Source: Hirundichthys speculiger
Taxonomy: Eukaryota; Chordata; Actinopteri; Beloniformes; Exocoetidae
Direction of reading: 5' to 3'
Length of the DNA stretch: 64,000 nt
Assembly: GCA_018398805.1 (NCBI GenBank)
Contig: JAGFBZ010002548.1
Span: 62,001-126,000, forward strand
Shown: positions 63,531-64,000 of the stretch, piece by piece
How positions within the stretch are numbered: position 1 is the stretch's first letter
Layout: every line of letters begins with the position of its first letter
Notes under the pieces: generated by a model
The model's input: only the letters and a program-made list of their open reading frames with translations
Told to the model about the DNA's origin: nothing
Databases searched by the model: none
Translations under genes and position numbers: made by a program

Positions 63531-63638
63531 TGTTGGAGGTGTGTGTTTGCATCTGTTTCAACTGATTAACTGACTATAACATTTGGATGATCTTTAATGA
63601 AAAGACTTATGTTATTTTGTAAATAATTCTGCATGATC

Positions 63639-63736
63639 AGCTGGGGACTGAATGAGCGGTAATATGTGGGACAACAACCGACACATGCATGTCTATGGCT
63701 AAGTGCCCTATTACCGCTCACTCAGTCCCCAGCTGT
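63639..63736. repeat. 26-bp-arm inverted repeat
   Basis: CAGCTGGGGACTGAATGAGC (63639..) pairs with GCTCACTCAGTCCCCAGCTG (..63736), arms 26 bp with one mismatch, loop about 46 nt. Confidence 0.9.
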
Positions 63737-63966
63737 CGGCTGGAAATCTGTGGAACCATAATCCTGGTCCCTTTCCTCTGTAGTTTGTCCAGGCCAACAG
63801 TTACACAGTTCAAAACCATGTTTTCTAACTGTTTGCTATCCACTTGAACACGACAGATTACACATGCGACGGGTAAACTGCTCAGCTGAAGGGCTTGGTT
63901 TTCACTCCAACATGGCGGCGAGTTGTTGCGACTGCAGTGTGTGACGTCAGCTGTTAAAGGTCTATA

Positions 63967-64000
63967 GCACACCTCACCATTCTCTTACAGTTCTCATACA
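63967..64000 (-). mobile_element. RTE-type LINE continuation
   Basis: GCACACCTCACCATTCTCTTAC continues the RTE sequence left at 63066 and runs off the window. Confidence 0.6.

Larger units (their letters stand above)
63071..63962 (+). mobile_element. small DNA element with GACCTTT ends
   Basis: GACCTTTTGCAGTCACGTGA and its partner ACGTCAGCTGTTAAAGGTC are inverted ends, flanked by TATA on both sides (63067..63070, 63963..63966). The RTE sequence is continuous across it. 892 bp; holds a coding remnant and a hairpin. Confidence 0.75.

Overview
This window is vertebrate nuclear DNA, almost certainly from a ray-finned (teleost) fish. The evidence is the mix of repeats: Rex/L2-, L1- and RTE-type LINEs, Tc1, many hAT elements, Ty3/gypsy, BEL/Pao and endogenous retroviruses, tRNA-derived and AATTG-tailed short repeats. 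The only host gene I can identify is LRSAM1, with two in-frame, correctly spliced exons at 55063..55151 and 55286..55342 on the + strand. The rest of the window is 5'-flanking or intronic DNA packed with transposable elements, most of them dead and many nested in each other.

Layout. 1..5163: a LINE tail, a + strand gypsy fragment split by a 1.9-kb solo retroviral LTR, then L2 and Rex-like fragments. 5164..9663: a minus-strand gypsy pol with an L2 fragment inserted in integrase. 9660..19946: Tc1 pieces. One was entered by a 7.8-kb endogenous retrovirus (10384..18150, twin LTRs, gag, CCHC, pol and env remnants) and, 24 bp further on, by a hAT (18175..19925). 19947..26186: 5' part of a second, minus-strand endogenous retrovirus whose gag region encodes a macro-domain-like segment. 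Its LTR is split by a BEL/Pao pol-LTR fragment. 26187..28115: an interspersed repeat ending in a tandem hairpin/CTAA array. 28148..54543: a hAT-dominated block with at least nine hAT-type elements, mostly with 8-bp target duplications, interleaved with a minus-strand L2, a minus-strand L1 and a solo LTR. Its end is a three-level nest (48598..54543 contains 49715..53873, which contains 50367..53675). 55063..55342: LRSAM1. 55403..61177: intronic MITEs, a minisatellite and a nearly full-length CR1/L2-type LINE. 62225..64000: an RTE-type LINE 3' end split by a small DNA element.

How it fits together. The nesting gives relative ages: gypsy and Tc1 relics are oldest, the ERVs and L1/L2 copies entered them, and the hAT elements are mostly the outermost or latest events. 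The best-preserved mobile gene is the hAT transposase at 50693..53343. Its main defect is a 145-bp LINE tail insertion. I see no rRNA, functional tRNA, CRISPR or operon-type features. Ends of elements were read by eye and may be off by a few bases except where a target duplication is quoted.
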